A DNA stretch of 64,000 bases from Microstegium vimineum (lineage: Eukaryota; Streptophyta; Magnoliopsida; Poales; Poaceae): contig CM039119.1 in the NCBI GenBank assembly GCA_022036555.1, positions 42,225,318 to 42,289,317 of the forward strand. Direction: 5' to 3'. The position numbers were made by a program, and so were the translations under genes. The notes below the pieces were generated by a model. The model made no database searches and was not told the origin of the DNA. It saw only the letters and a program-made list of their open reading frames with translations. Below, in pieces: positions 45,253 to 56,878 of this stretch (positions are counted from its first letter, which is position 1; the number at the start of each line of letters is the position of its first letter).

Positions 45253-46504
45253 TTGAGACAAACCATTCAAAGAGATCATCCCGTTGACAACATACTTGAG
45301 AGTCTTCGAAAGGGGGTAACTACTCGTTCACATCTGGCAAACTTTTATCAATTTTACTCCTTTGTCTCCTCTTTGGAACCTCTCAAGGTTGAGCAAGCAC
45401 TAGATGATCCGGATTGGGTGATGGCTATGCAAAAAGAGCTCAACAACTTCGAAAGAAACCAAGTATGGTCCTTGGTGGAAAGACCAAATACTAATGTGAT
45501 TGGCACCAAGTGGGTCTTTCGCAACAAGCAAGATGAACAAGGTGTGGTGACAAGAAACAAGGCAAAATTGGTTGCTCAAGGATTCACTCAAGTAGAGGGC
45601 TTGGACTTTGAAGAGACGTATGCACCGGTGGCTAGACTTGAGGCAATTCGAATGCTTTTAGCCTATGCTGCCCACCATGATTTCAAGCTATATCAAATGG
45701 ACGTGAAGAGTGCATTCCTCAACAGCCCTATCCAAGAGCTTGTATATGTTGAGCAGCCACCCGGATTTGAAGATCCAAAGTTCCCACACCATGTCTTCAA
45801 GCTCCATAAGGCGCTCTATGGGCTTAAGCAAGCACCAAGAGCATGGTATGAATGCCTTAAAGAATTCTTGCTTAAACAAGGCTTTGAAATAGGCAAAGCC
45901 GACCCTACTCTCTTTACTCACAAGATTAATGATGATATCTTTGTGTGCCAAATATATGTCGATGACATAATATTTGGTAGTACTAACCAAACCTTTTGTG
46001 AAGAGTTTCGTAGGATCATGACCAAGAGATTTGAGATGTCCATGATGGGTGAGCTGAAGTTTTTCCTCGGTTTTCAAATCAAGCAACACAAGGAAGGGAC
46101 TTTCTTATGCCAAACGAAGTACACCCATGATATGCTAAAGAAGTTTGACATGGTGAATACAAAGCCAATCAAGACTCCCATGCCAACCAATGGACATCTT
46201 GATCTTGATGTAGGAGTGAAATCCGTGGACATAAAGGTATATCGTTCCATGATCGGTTGTCTCCTTTACTTATGTGCATCTAGGCCAGACATAATGCTTA
46301 GTGTGTGCTTGTGTGCTATATTTCAAGCTAACCCGAAAGAGTGCCACTTAGTAGCTGTTAAGAGATTCTTGAGATATCTAGTATGCACTCCTAACCTTGG
46401 CTTGTGGTATCCTAAGGGCTCTAAGTTTGATCTACTTGGGTATTCGGATTCCGATTACGCCGTTGCAAGGTAGACCGAAAAACCACTTTAGGGACGTGTC
46501 AATT
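45253..46504 (+). CDS. Copia reverse transcriptase (RVT_2)
   Basis: A 406-residue open frame holds the full RT: DPDWVMAMQKELNNFERNQV, GTKWVFRNKQDEQGVV, KLVAQGFTQVEGLDFEETYA, PVARLEAIRMLLAYAA, QMDVKSAFLNSPIQELVYVE, ALYGLKQAPRAWYECL and the catalytic YVDDIIFGST. The thumb, KFFLGFQIKQHKEGTFLCQT, leads to the connection (RPDIMLSVCLCAIFQANP, GYSDSDYAVAR). It is intact up to a TAG at 46471, where the reading would continue into RNase H across the Athila2 insertion. This is the best preserved coding region in the window. Confidence 0.92.
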
Positions 46505-47730
46505 TGTTGGTATTTCTTAACACACATAGATAAATCCGCAAGCGCACGGATACCGCTGTAGCTTTCAACCAGGAGTATTCCAAGGGTATCGATTTCCACA
46601 GGGAACGCGAAGTGAACTAGAAAAGAACTAAGAACGTCCAAGGATAGATAAGATAAATGGGTAGAGAGATTTTAGAGTTTTCTAAGGGGTTCTATCTAAT
46701 CAAAGGTCCATGATACTCTATCTACTTTGGAGCAACAGTACCTTCCCGACTCTCAACAAAGACTGGGAAAAAGGTAGTCGGGGGGGGGGGGGGGAGGCTG
46801 CCAAAAGATCTACGAAAACACCAACCCGAACGTGGTGGACTACAAAGGCCTTATAGAGCTGTCACCTCTGGGGCTACCATAACTATCCGTAGGATTGGGC
46901 GCAAACTCAGGTAAACTCTAGTCTAGACACCACGTCTACACTATCGCTTACTACTCTAATTCAACGTTACATTAGAGCACTTAATAGGAGCGGAGATCCC
47001 ATAAATAGAATAAAGCAAGAACTGAAATAAGATACTTAGAAATAATAAATGAAGAACCTAGAGATTGCTCAGAACCAGATGCTGCAAAGGTACAATGTTG
47101 AGGAAGATCCGACAGATCCAGCTCCTCCTAGCTCTCTCCTCCTCTCTCTCACCTCTAATTACAACTAGATGAACTAGAACTAGAAGAACTAGATCAAACA
47201 ACTAGAGGGACCTCTCTCCTTCTCTATAATTGAAACCCTAGCTTTTGCTCTGGAGAAGAATAATGAGATGAGATGGATCCTCAGGGGGTCAGGGGCCTTG
47301 CTTATATAGCCTCCTCAAATGAACGTCAGTCGTTGGATCAAACCGACCTTAGGCGAAGGGTTTAGATTGATCCTCAAAGGCGGTGGAGCATAATCCATGA
47401 AGTTGATGCTGATTGGTCAGAAAAGTAGGGCGGGCGCCCTAGGGGTTAGGGCGGGCGCCCTGACTTCGGGCCTGATTCGCTTCCCGTTCGTTCTCGTGTC
47501 TTCTGGAACCCACTAGAGTATAGAAAATTGTGCGGTTGATAATTATCTCTATGTAAACATGACATGTGGGCCTTTCCTTGATATTTTCTGATAAGCCCCT
47601 ACAGAAACAGACATTCACCAAAACTGGTCGAATTCTGTCAGTATAAACCCTAATTCTAGCTATTGGTTTCATTTAGATCCTTTTCCTTGTTTAGTTGACG
47701 GTTGAAATTGGTACTTAAGGACCGTCAACA
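46505..47730 (-). repeat. 3' LTR of Athila2
   Basis: Ends are TGTTGGTATTTC (plus-strand left) and GACCGTCAACA (right). On the minus strand the TATA region reads GAGGCTATATAAGC near 47303, homologous to Athila1. A homopolymer of 15 G lies at 46780-46794 where the second LTR copy has eight. Confidence 0.87.
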
Positions 47731-49661
47731 ACTCCCCCAAGCTTACCTTTTGCTCGTCGCTGAGCCAAGATGAACTCAATGATGGATCAGGAGTTGCTAC
47801 AATGCTTTCACGCCTTAAAGGTACACATGCATTCAAACAAGAATTCTCCTCTAGATTAGAGTAAACTATTCAGACTTTCAAACTTACCCATATTACCTTT
47901 AACCATGGGGCTTATAGCCATCACTTGGGTCTTGAGTAATTGAAAAGTAGAATGATCAAGCCAAGTACTGTCTCAAGCTCTTCACTTTACCTTCATCCTA
48001 GAGTTTTGCAAAGTTTTCAAAATAAAACTCAAAGTCTCTTTTGTATGACCCTCACAAGTCCCTCTATATGTGGTATTTGTGGATCCTCACCAAGGCAACA
48101 ATGGTGTTATGCTGTCTCTCAGAATATTATTTGGAATAGGCAAAGTAACAATGTGCCTTCTCTCTCACCCTATAACTAATAGGAAATATATGGAGTTCAT
48201 AGGTGGGGGAGAACAACACATACATACTTGCAAAGCATATATTGTAAAGTCAAACAATGGATCCAGAGAAACCGGGCATACAATCAAATCAAGATGTGAA
48301 TGTGTATGGGATATATGGTGGATGTATGATGGTGGATATGTGGTGGATAATGGTGTATGGTGGATATATGAGGGTGTATGATGGAAACCTAATTTTACTC
48401 TGCTCCTTGAGTACATATATACATACATCTCTCTTTTGGAACTTGGAATTTTAAGAGAACTTGGGCTTGGTTTTTTTAGAGAGGCGAGCATCTAAGTACC
48501 CATTGTTTTGATAGGACACTTGTCCATGTTTTACTCTCTTTTTTTGACAACCCCAAGTATCTTTCTATAATAACACTTTTGAGAGATGATAACAAGGAAA
48601 TCTTTAGAGCAGTTACAACTGTGGTGATGGAATATATGGATAGGTGGAAAACCGGGATATTTTTGGTTGCTTACTCCCAAGGTAGGAATAGAGCATTTTT
48701 CTATGGATCTGTATGGCATATATGTGGATGCATACCTCCAGGATAGAAGTAGCATATATGAGTGGAGTGTACGTGATCTTGATTTTGAAAGCATGACAAG
48801 TCTCTAAGGGTCAACAAAGCTTGACAAAACTCAATGCAAATACAAGCAGTAAATATGATAGTGAATGTTTTCCTAATCTACCAGGCATGTGTATATGGTT
48901 GTGGTAGGAATTCAAACTCTCGTCATACAGAGACTCATCATGTAATATTTTTAATTTTCAAAAGATAAATTCTCCAGAACTCTAGTATTGATAGGAACAA
49001 GATAAATAGTAGCTCAGACTTTTTCATATCATACCTATCAACTACCTAGACTTAGCTCAAGCATTCGCAACCCACAAGTTTCAGGTTCAGAGTAAATCTT
49101 ATGTCAAAACAGTTATGTCTAAAACTCGAGAGAATTCAAGGCTGAAAACTAGGTACTTGAAAGGAATTACGGCAGAGCAACTATTCATCATTTCCATAGA
49201 GTTATCTTCAGAGTTCTTATTTTTATTATTAGCAACTTCTAAAATCAAACAGACTAAACTCACCTATTATTATTACAAAGTAAAACTCTATTAAGGATAA
49301 AGTAGACAATGAAAATTCTATAGATATAAAAAAAGTATCTAAATTGTAACTTTTGTGATTCATAATTATTTAAGTGTGAACCTTCATGTGCTCACATTTT
49401 TTTTATTTATTTGAATTAATCTATGTAATTAATATCTAAATAAAAGTAAACCTAAGTGAATAAGGATACTTACCTGGATACATGGGGTTGCTCTCCCCCA
49501 AGCTGGATGTTGATGTAGTCGTTCACTCTTGCTGTTGATATATTAGATCTTATTGAAGCTTCCAAATCCTGCACTACTCAAATATATAATTTGCTCATGG
49601 AATTGATTAATCATTAGTGGTTGGCCACTTAAACCTTAGTTGTCTAAAGCATCATTGATTT
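47731..49661 (-). other. Athila2 polypurine tract and 3' UTR
   Basis: The plus strand begins ACTCCCCCAAGCTTACC, the reversed polypurine tract. The remaining 1.9 kb is AT-rich with no ORF above background and no env-like gene. A degenerate GGATATATGGTGGA-type low-complexity block lies at 48298-48380. Parts are homologous to the UTR fragment at 56879-57547 in inverted orientation (for example the phrase CTTGTGGGTTGC near 49070 and 57122). Confidence 0.75.
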
Positions 49662-51720
49662 CTAGATTGGATCATTAAATTGCAAAAATTCAATCAAGTC
49701 AATTTCTTCTAAGTTCTCAGGTTCAAGAAAAACTTTCAAACGTTGACCATTTACCTTGAATATGTTACCTATGTCATCTTGAAGTGTGACAACACCGTGT
49801 GTTGCAACTTCAATCACTTTGAATGGTCCTTCCCATTTGCTTCAATGTTTTCCATGACCAAAGAGCTCCACTCTTGAGTTGAATAGTAGAACTTTATCAC
49901 CAGGTGTAAACTCCTTGTGCTTGATTCTCTTATAATGCCACCTTTTTGTCCTCTCTTTGTAGATCTTGGAATTGTGATAAGCTTTTTCTCTCCATTCCTC
50001 TAGCTTAGATATTTGCATTTGACGTTTCTTACTAGCCGAGTGGAGATCCATGTTCCATTTCTTGATGGCCCAATGAGCTCTGAATTCCAATTCAACAGGT
50101 AGGTGACATGTTTTTCCATATACAAGCTGATAAGGTGTCATGCCTATGGGTGTTTTGTATGCAGTTCTATATGCCCATAGTGCATCATGAAACTTATACT
50201 TCCATTTCTTTCCCATCTCATCCACGGTCTTCTGTAGAATGTTCTTGATTTGTTTATTTGATGTTTCAGTTTGACCGCTAGTTTGAGGATGGTATGGAGT
50301 TGCAATGTTGTGCTTGACTCCCTATTCTGCTAGGAACATCCGAAATGTTTTATCGATGAAATGCGATCCTCCATCACTTATGACCATTCGGGGCATTCCA
50401 AATCTTGGGAATATCACTTCATGGAACATCTTCTTAGCATGCTTGGAGTCGGCAGGTCGACATGGTAATGCTTCTACCCACTTGGATACATAGTCAACTA
50501 CCACCAAGATATATTCAGCATCTCCAGACCTTGGGAATGGCCCCATGTAGTCAATTCCCCAGACATCAAACAACTCTATTTGAAGGTTGTTAGTGAGTGG
50601 CATTTCGTTCCTAGCATTAATGTTTCCATGCTTCTGGCATCTGACACATCTTCTAATGAACTGTTTTGTATCTTCATACATTGTTGGCCAGTAGAATCCG
50701 CTTTGCCATATCTTTGCATGTGTACGGTACACTCCATAGTGTCCTCCATAAGGTGATGCGTGTAATTTGTCTATGATCTTCATGGCTTCAACCATTGGGA
50801 CACATCTCCGTAGCAATCCATCAGCACAAACCCGATAGAGATACGAATCATCCCATAAGTGGCAACGGGAGTTATACTGGAGCTTCCTCTTGTCACCTCC
50901 TGGTGGAACATATCCTAAAACCATATAATTCACAATATCCGCATACCAAGGGCCTGAGTGCGTTACCTTGAGGAGTGTCTCGTCCCTTAAATAGTCATTA
51001 ATAGGCAATTCATGTTCATTTTTATGTTGAAGCCTAGACAAGTGATCAGCTACTGAATTTTCTACTCCTTTCTTATCTCTTATTTCTATGTCAAATTCTT
51101 GGAGTAAAAGAATCCATCTTATAAGCCGAGGTTTAGCATCTTTTTTAGTGAGCAAGTATTTAAGGGCAGCATGGTCTGAATAGATGATTACCTTAGCTCC
51201 TACTAAGTAAGATCTAAACTTGTCTATCGCAAAGACTACTGCCAACAACTCTTTTTCAGTGGTGGTATAATTGAGTTGTGGCCAAGACAAGGTTTTGCAA
51301 GCATAGGAAATAGCATAGTGCTTTTTATCCTTGGTTTGGCCTAAGACAACACCTATTGCAAAGTCACTAGCATCACACATAATCTCGAAGGGTAGCGTCC
51401 AATCGGGTGGTTGGATGATTGGAGCTGAAATGAGTGCTTTCTTGAGAATTTCAAAAGCTTCATAACACTCATTAGTGAAAACGAAAGGTACATCTTTGGC
51501 TAAAAGGCTAGTCAGGGGTCTAGCGATTTGGGAAAAGTTTTTAATGAAATGCCTATAGAACCCTGCGTGGCCTAGAAAGCTTCGGATTCCCTTCACATTT
51601 GTGGGAGGTGGAAGTTGTTCAATAACTTCGATCTTTGCTTTATCCACTTCTATCCCACATTTGGACACCTTGTGTCCTAGCACTATTCCTTCCCTAACCA
51701 TGAAATGGCATTTTTCCCAG
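49662..51720 (-). pseudogene. Athila2 integrase and RNase H
   Basis: RNase H: IMCDASDFAIGVVLGQTKDK, TTEKELLAVVFAIDKFRSYL, DHAALKYLLTKKDAKPRL and NSVADHLSRL. Integrase: HYGVYRTHAKIWQSGFYWP with CVRCQKHGNI, VWGIDYMGPFP, VISDGGSHFIDK and, after a stop at FLAE, the HPQTSGQTETSNKQ region. The C-terminus (DEMGKKWKYKFHDALWAYRT, KEFTPGDKVLLFNSRVELFG) is followed by a stop at KH and then WEGPFKVIEVATHGV to the true end at 49662. One frame is open from 51701 to 50322. It is mildly damaged compared with Athila1. Confidence 0.9.
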
Positions 51721-51746
51721 TTTAGGACTAAGTGCTTTTCTTCACA

Positions 51747-52577
51747 CTACTGTAAGACTTTGTCTAAATTCTCTAAACAATCATCAAAGCTTTTGCCATA
51801 GACGGTAAAATCATCCATGAACACCTCCACAATTTTCTCGATCATGTCAGAGAAAATAGACATCATGCACCGTTGGAACGAAGCTGGAGCATTGCATAAT
51901 CCAAACGACATTCGTCGATAAGCATAAGTTCCATAAGGGCATGTAAAAGTGGTCTTACTTTGGTCATCAGGGTGGATCAGGATTTGATGATATCCGGAAT
52001 AACCATCAAGGAAACAAAAGAAAGAATTCTTTGCAAGTCGTTCCAACATTTCATCAATGAAGGGTAACGAGAAGTGATCTTTCTTTGTAGCCTTGTTAAG
52101 TTTCCGGTAGTCAATGCACATGCGCCACCTAGTGACAGTGCATTGAGGGATGAGTTCATTTTTCTCATTTCTTACAATTTTCCCTCCTTTCTTTGGCACA
52201 ACTTGGACAGGGCTAACCCACTCACTATGCGGCACAGTATAGATAATCCCGGCGTGCAAAAGTTTCAAGACCTCCTTCTTAACAACCTCTCGCATAGCAT
52301 GGTTAAGTCTCCGTTGTGGTTCCCTCGAAGGTGACGAATCAGGATCGATGGGGATTCTATGAGTACAAAGAACTGGACTAATTCCAATGAGATCATGGAG
52401 TGAGTAGCCAAAGGCTGATTTATGTCTTTCTAGGATAGTGACAAGTCTATTGGTTTCCTCTTGGGAAAGCTTGTCACTTATAATGATAGGAGTTTCTTGG
52501 TTATTATTTATAAAGACATATTTCAAGCCAGCAGGAAGAGGTTTTAACTCGATTGAGGGTTGTGATGGCACTTTCAA
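51747..52577 (-). pseudogene. Athila2 reverse transcriptase
   Basis: A continuous frame of 276 codons contains NHAMREVVKKEVLKLLHAGI, SEWVSPVQVVPKKGG, WRMCIDYRKLNKATKKDHF, FLDGYSGYHQILIHPDDQ, MSFGLCNAPASFQRCM and VFMDDFTVYG. The RT core is intact, including the double Asp. A TAG/TAA after DKVLQ separates it from RNase H. Lengths agree with the Athila family. Confidence 0.9.
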
Positions 52578-52582
52578 AGGGT

Positions 52583-53708
52583 CTATTCTATAGGTTCTGC
52601 TAGCTCTTCCTCTTCTTGAGTGAAGTGTTCATCATCAAGAGTTGGTTGAGACCAGTCTTCTAGAAATGCCACTAAGACTTCCTCAATAGGGTCTTGTTCG
52701 GGCTTGGGTTCTACTATTGCATTAGTTGATCTTAAAAGATGAACATCAATAGAAGAATTGCCTAGCTTGATATTTAGGTGATCCTTGTTTGGTTGCTCTT
52801 GAAAGAGTGTTCCAAACGGTACGCCAATCAAGAAAGACTTGTTTGAGATGTCATAGATGTAAAAATCTAAGCGATACTCGCGCCTCTTTTGCGTAAAGGA
52901 ACAGACCTAATCACCCCATAACTTTCAAGAATATCTCCAGATGGAATTTTTAGAAGCTTATGAGATGGGATCAAAGATTCGTTGGGTCAAAGCTGTTGAG
53001 CTAAAGCCTTAGAAATGATATTCATCCCAACGATAGGACTATAGTGAGCCTCTATGGCGATTCCCATAAGGTTACAAAGTATAGTTTCTGCGGGGGTAGT
53101 GATTCGGGCTACCTCAATGGATAACTCCGATTCTGCCATCCACTCGTGGCTCATGATGGCTGAGAGTCCTTTAATGTGCTCTACAAGGAAAACATCATTA
53201 TTTAGACCATCATCCTCAAAAGATGCAGAGTGCACTAGAGGCTTCACTTGAACTAGAAAATTCGAGGTGTTGCCAAAATCTTCAAAAAGATCTACCTCGA
53301 TTTCTGAGAGGAACATAGAAGGATGGGGTTCATCACTCTCTAAAGAGTGTTGTGTTCCCACAGGAGATGGTTTTATGGCAACCAAATCGTTCAAAGGATT
53401 TGAAAGAATTTTGGATTCGGTTGTTTGTTCCTCCTCGTATTGTTCGAGGGTTGGCTTGACTTCTTCTTTGGGAAATTCGTCAAAAACTCCAGTGTAAGGG
53501 GTATTTTCAAGAATTTTATTTAGAAAGGCTTCTCCTTCACTAATGGTTTTGTGCGAGAACGATCCTCCTGAAGATAAGTCAAGGTGGAGAGCAGCTTCCT
53601 TGTATAGACCAAGATGGAAGTGATAGAGTAAAACATTGTCTGGTAAGGAGAGGTTTGGACCGGAATTGATAAGGCTTATAAACCTAGCCCACGCTACTCC
53701 TAGCGTCG
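52583..53708 (-). pseudogene. Athila2 partial gag and protease region
   Basis: Gag signatures from about 53700 downward are GVAWARFISLINSGPNLSLP, VLLYHFHLGLYKEAALHLDL and SSGGSFSHKTISEGEAFL. The protease-like region reads EAHYSPIVGMNIISKALAQQ; as in Athila1, no D-S/T-G is present. After a break, FLIGVPFGTLFQEQ lies at about 52831 downward. The open frame continues left of 53708 into antisense copia sequence, which is an artefact of the chimeric junction and not gag. Confidence 0.85.
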
Positions 53709-54142
53709 GTTTTCCAATCAAGCAACACAAGGAAGGGCCTTTCTTATGCCAAACGAAGTACACCCATGATATGCTAAAGAAGTTTGACATGGTGAATGCA
53801 AAGCCAATCAAGACTCCCATGCCAACCAATGGACATCTTGATCTTGATGTAGGAGGGAAATCCGTGGACATAAAGGTATATCGTTCCATGATCGGTTGTC
53901 TCCTTTACTTATGTGCACTAGGTCAGACATAATGCTTAGTGTGTGCTTGTGTGCTATATTTCAAGCTAACCCGAAAGAGTGCCACTTAGTAGCTGTTAAG
54001 AGAATCTTGAGATATCTAGTATACACTCCTAACCTTGGCTTGTGGTATCCTAAGGGCTCTAAGTTCGATCTACTTGGGTATTCTGATTCCGATTACACCG
54101 TTGCAAGGTAGACCGAAAAAGCACTTTAGGGACGTGTCAATT
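53709..54142 (+). pseudogene. Second copy of a copia RT fragment
   Basis: IKQHKEGPFLCQTKYTHDML through GYSDSDYTVAR, then CAATT, duplicates 46076-46504 at about 97% by eye (about 11 differences plus one deleted base near 53928 that shifts the frame). It sits between Athila2 gag and the second LTR copy, where a primer site and gag start should be. The junction shares about ten bases, TCGGTTTTC, between Athila2 gag (minus strand context) and copia. Confidence 0.9.
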
Positions 54143-54807
54143 TGTTGGTATTTCTTAACGCACATAGATAAATCCGCAAGCGCATGAATACTGCTGTAGC
54201 TTTCACCTGGGAGTATTCCAAGGGTATCGATTTCCACGGGGAACGCGAAGTGAACTAGAAAAGAACTAAGAATGTCCAAGAATAGATAAGATAAATAGGT
54301 AGAGAGATTTTAGAGTTTTCTAAGGGGTTCTATCTAATCAAAGGTCCATGATATTCTATCTACTTTGGAGCAACAGTACCTTCCCGACTCTCGACAAAGA
54401 CTAGGAAAAAGGTAGTCGGGGGGGAGGTTACCAAAAGCTCTACGAAAACACCAACCCGAACGTGGTGGACTACAAAGGCCTTATAGAGATGTCACCTATG
54501 GGGCTACCACAACTATCCGTAGGATTGGGCGCAAACTCGGGTAAACTCTAGTCTACACACCACGTCTACACTATCGCTTACTACTCTAATTCAACGTTTA
54601 AATTAGAGCACTCAATATGAGCGGAGATCCCGTAAATAGAATAAAGCAAGAACTAAAATAAGATACATAGAAATAATAAATGAAGAACCTGGAGATTGCT
54701 CAGAATCAGATGCTACAAAGGTACAATGTTGAGGAAGATCCGACAGATCTGGCTCCTCCTAGCTTGTTTAGTTGACGATTGAAATTGGTACTTCAGGACC
54801 ATCAACA
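54143..54807 (-). repeat. Second Athila2-type LTR, internally deleted
   Basis: Begins TGTTGGTATTTCTTAACGC after CAATT (54138-54142) and ends CATCAACA before CAATT (54808-54812). It matches 46505-47730 but lacks about 560 bases between CTCCTAG and CTTGTTTAGTTGAC (junction at about 54764), including the TATA region. On its own it looks like a solo LTR inserted at the same copia site. Confidence 0.87.
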
Positions 54808-55210
54808 CAATTCCTTGGACGGTCCCTAGTGTCTTGGAGTTCTAAAAAGCAAAATTGTGTAGCCCTTTCCACCGCCTAGGCCGAGTATGTTGCAGCCGGC
54901 GCATGTTGTGCTCAACTACATTGGATGAGGCAAAAAAGATTTCGGATGTCAATTCACCAAGATACCTCTCTTGTGTGACAATGAGAGTGCCATAAAACTC
55001 GCAAAAAACCTGGTTAGTCACTCTAGAACCAAACACATAGACATCCATCATCACTTCTTGAGAGACCACAAAATTAAAGGAGATATCGCAATTCACCATG
55101 TGAGCACTGAAAAGCATCTAGCCGATATCTTCACTAAGCCTCTAGATGAGACAAGGTTTTGTGATTTGCGTAGTGAACTAAATTTACTTGATTCTCGTAA
55201 CGTGGTTTGA
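54808..55210 (+). pseudogene. Copia RNase H
   Basis: After the second LTR the copia reading resumes: FLGRSLVSWSSKKQNCVALS, AEYVAAGACCAQLHWMRQ, then after a shift (near 54965) CDNESAIKLAKNLVSHSRTK, HIDIHHHFLRDH and HLADIFTKPLDETRF. These are the standard copia RNase H motifs in order. The frame ends at TGA 55208. One stop precedes AEYV. Confidence 0.9.
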
Positions 55211-56127
55211 AGTACAACACACATTTGTTTGACCACCTAGCGACATAGGCAAAACTTTGAAAATCTCAATTATGTGTTTTAAAACAATTTCCAAAAGGAT
55301 CTTGCATATGATTGGTCATAGTGTGTATTGTTGATTTGCTTACTGACCAACATATGGAAAGGGGTATGTGTCTGCACTACATATTTATATTATATATCAG
55401 TGGCATAACTCCCCACTGCCTTGGCAGTGCACTAGTGCCGCTCCCTAGCACGGCAGTGCCGGGGTGCACGGCAGTGTCGCGCCCTGCCGTGGTAGTGCCG
55501 CGACTTAAACTGCACCTAGCAGTAAAGGGTCGCAGATCTAATCCACAGGGCCTCTTTATTTCTTTACCCTAGCTCGTGGACACCTCTATTCTATCCCTTC
55601 TCCCTAGCAAACATCTCCCTCACGGCCGACCAAGGGAGCCCGGTGGTTCCTTCCCTTCTTCTCGGCAGTGCCGCGCTCCAGTGGTGCTGCCCTTGTGAAG
55701 GAGATGTGGGGGATCTCTCTTCCTGCATCAAGCTCCATTCAAGCCAGCCCTTCTTCATCCTCTTCCCTCTCTTTTTCAAAGGTAAAAGTTTGAAACCCTA
55801 ACTTGGATTGATCTATGCAATGTAAGGTTTTTGAGATGGGATTTAGGTCGCTAGTAGTTGCATTATGTATGGTGATATATATCTAGTAGTTAGATTGGAT
55901 CAAAATCAAGATTCAATGGTGGATTGGTGGAGCATGAGTTGGTGTTGTCTGCACCAGAGTGGCAGTGCCACGCCAAAGGCCAGCAATACCAGGTTCTGGG
56001 TTGCAGCACTGCTGCCCTTGCTCATCCAATCATCCATTGACTCTCGACTTTGGTTGAATCTTGCCACTAGAGATCTTTGTCACTGTTCCATTGCAGCAAC
56101 TTGACGTCTATTCTCCTTTATGCATAG
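55211..56127 (+). other. Copia spacer between pol and the third ORF
   Basis: Non-coding region with clustered GGCAGTGCCG/GTGCCGCG words at 55416-55505, 55660-55690 and 55960-55975. The same words occur in this element's LTR. A TATA-like TATATATC at about 55875 precedes the third ORF. Minor ORFs are spurious. Confidence 0.65.
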
Positions 56128-56878
56128 ATGGATGCCGGTGGATCTTGAGGTCATGGGCCAAGGGCAAAGGCCTATGCTAGCAGAGGAGGTCATGGTGGAG
56201 TTGATGATGGCCTTAGTCCTAGGCAGAGGATAAGGCAAGAGAGTGAGATGCAGATGGCTGGTAGAACCATCATGGAGGGTGCTTGCCTTGAGACACCTCC
56301 AGAGCTTGGACTCTTTGATGGGTCATATCTTATTCCTCATGATGAGGAGGTGATTGTCAGGGAGCCCCAGGATACAGCTCAGAGGGGCAGAGTCATCTAT
56401 CAGAACCAGTACAAATCTGTCCAAGAGCAGAGAGCTATGTTTCCCTATGGTGTGCCCAAGGACATGGGTGTGCACTACAGGTTCTGGAATGTATTCCACT
56501 CAGATTTCTATCTCTGTGCTGATTCATGCAAAGAAGCCCAAGATTATTCAGATGAAGTACATTGATTGGGAGCATCTAGTGAATAAGAGAGATAGAGAGT
56601 TTGACAAAGTCATTGATCTTTGCAAGCAACTCAACATGTATGACTTGATGGGTTTTTGGCATGACTAGAACACTGAGATCATCTATAAGTTCTTTGCCAC
56701 TTACTATCTTGACAAGGGAAGTGATGTGATTCATTGGATGACAGAGGGCAGCCACTATAGGCTGAACTATGTCACCTTTGCTCGCCTCCTTAGTTTTGAA
56801 GAGCAGGATAGGAGCTTCTCAGATCTGAATGATGAGAGGTGGTTGACTAATGCTGATATTACTTCTCTATACATCAGT
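56128..56878 (+). pseudogene. Env-like third ORF of the SIRE-type copia element, partial
   Basis: ATG 56128 opens MDAGGS, a TGA follows at 56146, and the frame then runs to about 56540: PRQRIRQESEMQMAGRTIME, LFDGSYLIPHDEEVIVREPQ, QRAMFPYGVPKDMGVHYRFW. After a shift it continues MKYIDWEHLVNKRDREFDKV, MYDLMGFWHD-stop-NTEIIYKFFATYYL and VIHWMTEGSHYRLNYVTFAR. The pattern IxWMTEGxxYxxxxxxFA is found in the ORF that follows pol in grass SIRE/Opie-type elements and in related plant transposon proteins. Function is unknown; envelope role is by position only. It is truncated at about 56878 by Athila-derived sequence. Confidence 0.7.

Larger units (their letters stand above)
46505..53708 (-). mobile_element. 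Athila-lineage element Athila2, 5' part replaced
   Basis: On the minus strand it has gag (partial), protease region, RT, RNase H, integrase, a 3' UTR and a 3' LTR (46505-47730) after the polypurine tract AAGCTTGGGGGAGT. CAATT precedes the 3' LTR (46500-46504). The gag start, leader and primer site are absent; at about 53708 the sequence switches to a second copy of copia RT sequence, which is followed by another CAATT and LTR (54143-54807). The family differs from Athila1 (LTR start TGTTGACGG). Confidence 0.88.
10922..56878 (+). mobile_element. SIRE-like Ty1/copia retrotransposon, host of the nested insertions
   Basis: Five blocks of one plus-strand copia element can be joined in order across insertions: 5' LTR (10922-12188), gag start (28692-28842), gag/protease/integrase (40129-43345), integrase end and RT (44583-46504), RNase H plus an env-like third ORF (54808-56878). 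Its own sequence is about 8.6 kb inside a 46-kb span. Insertions at 28843, 43346 and 46505 restore the copia reading when one target duplication is removed. LTR end, primer site and gag start were lost together with the end of Athila1 at 28691/28692. The 3' LTR is not in the window. Confidence 0.85.

Noticed and set aside
53709..53889. N-terminal 60 residues of a 300-residue minus-strand frame running into Athila2 gag
   Set aside because: This part is antisense copia RT joined at the chimeric junction, not a gag extension.
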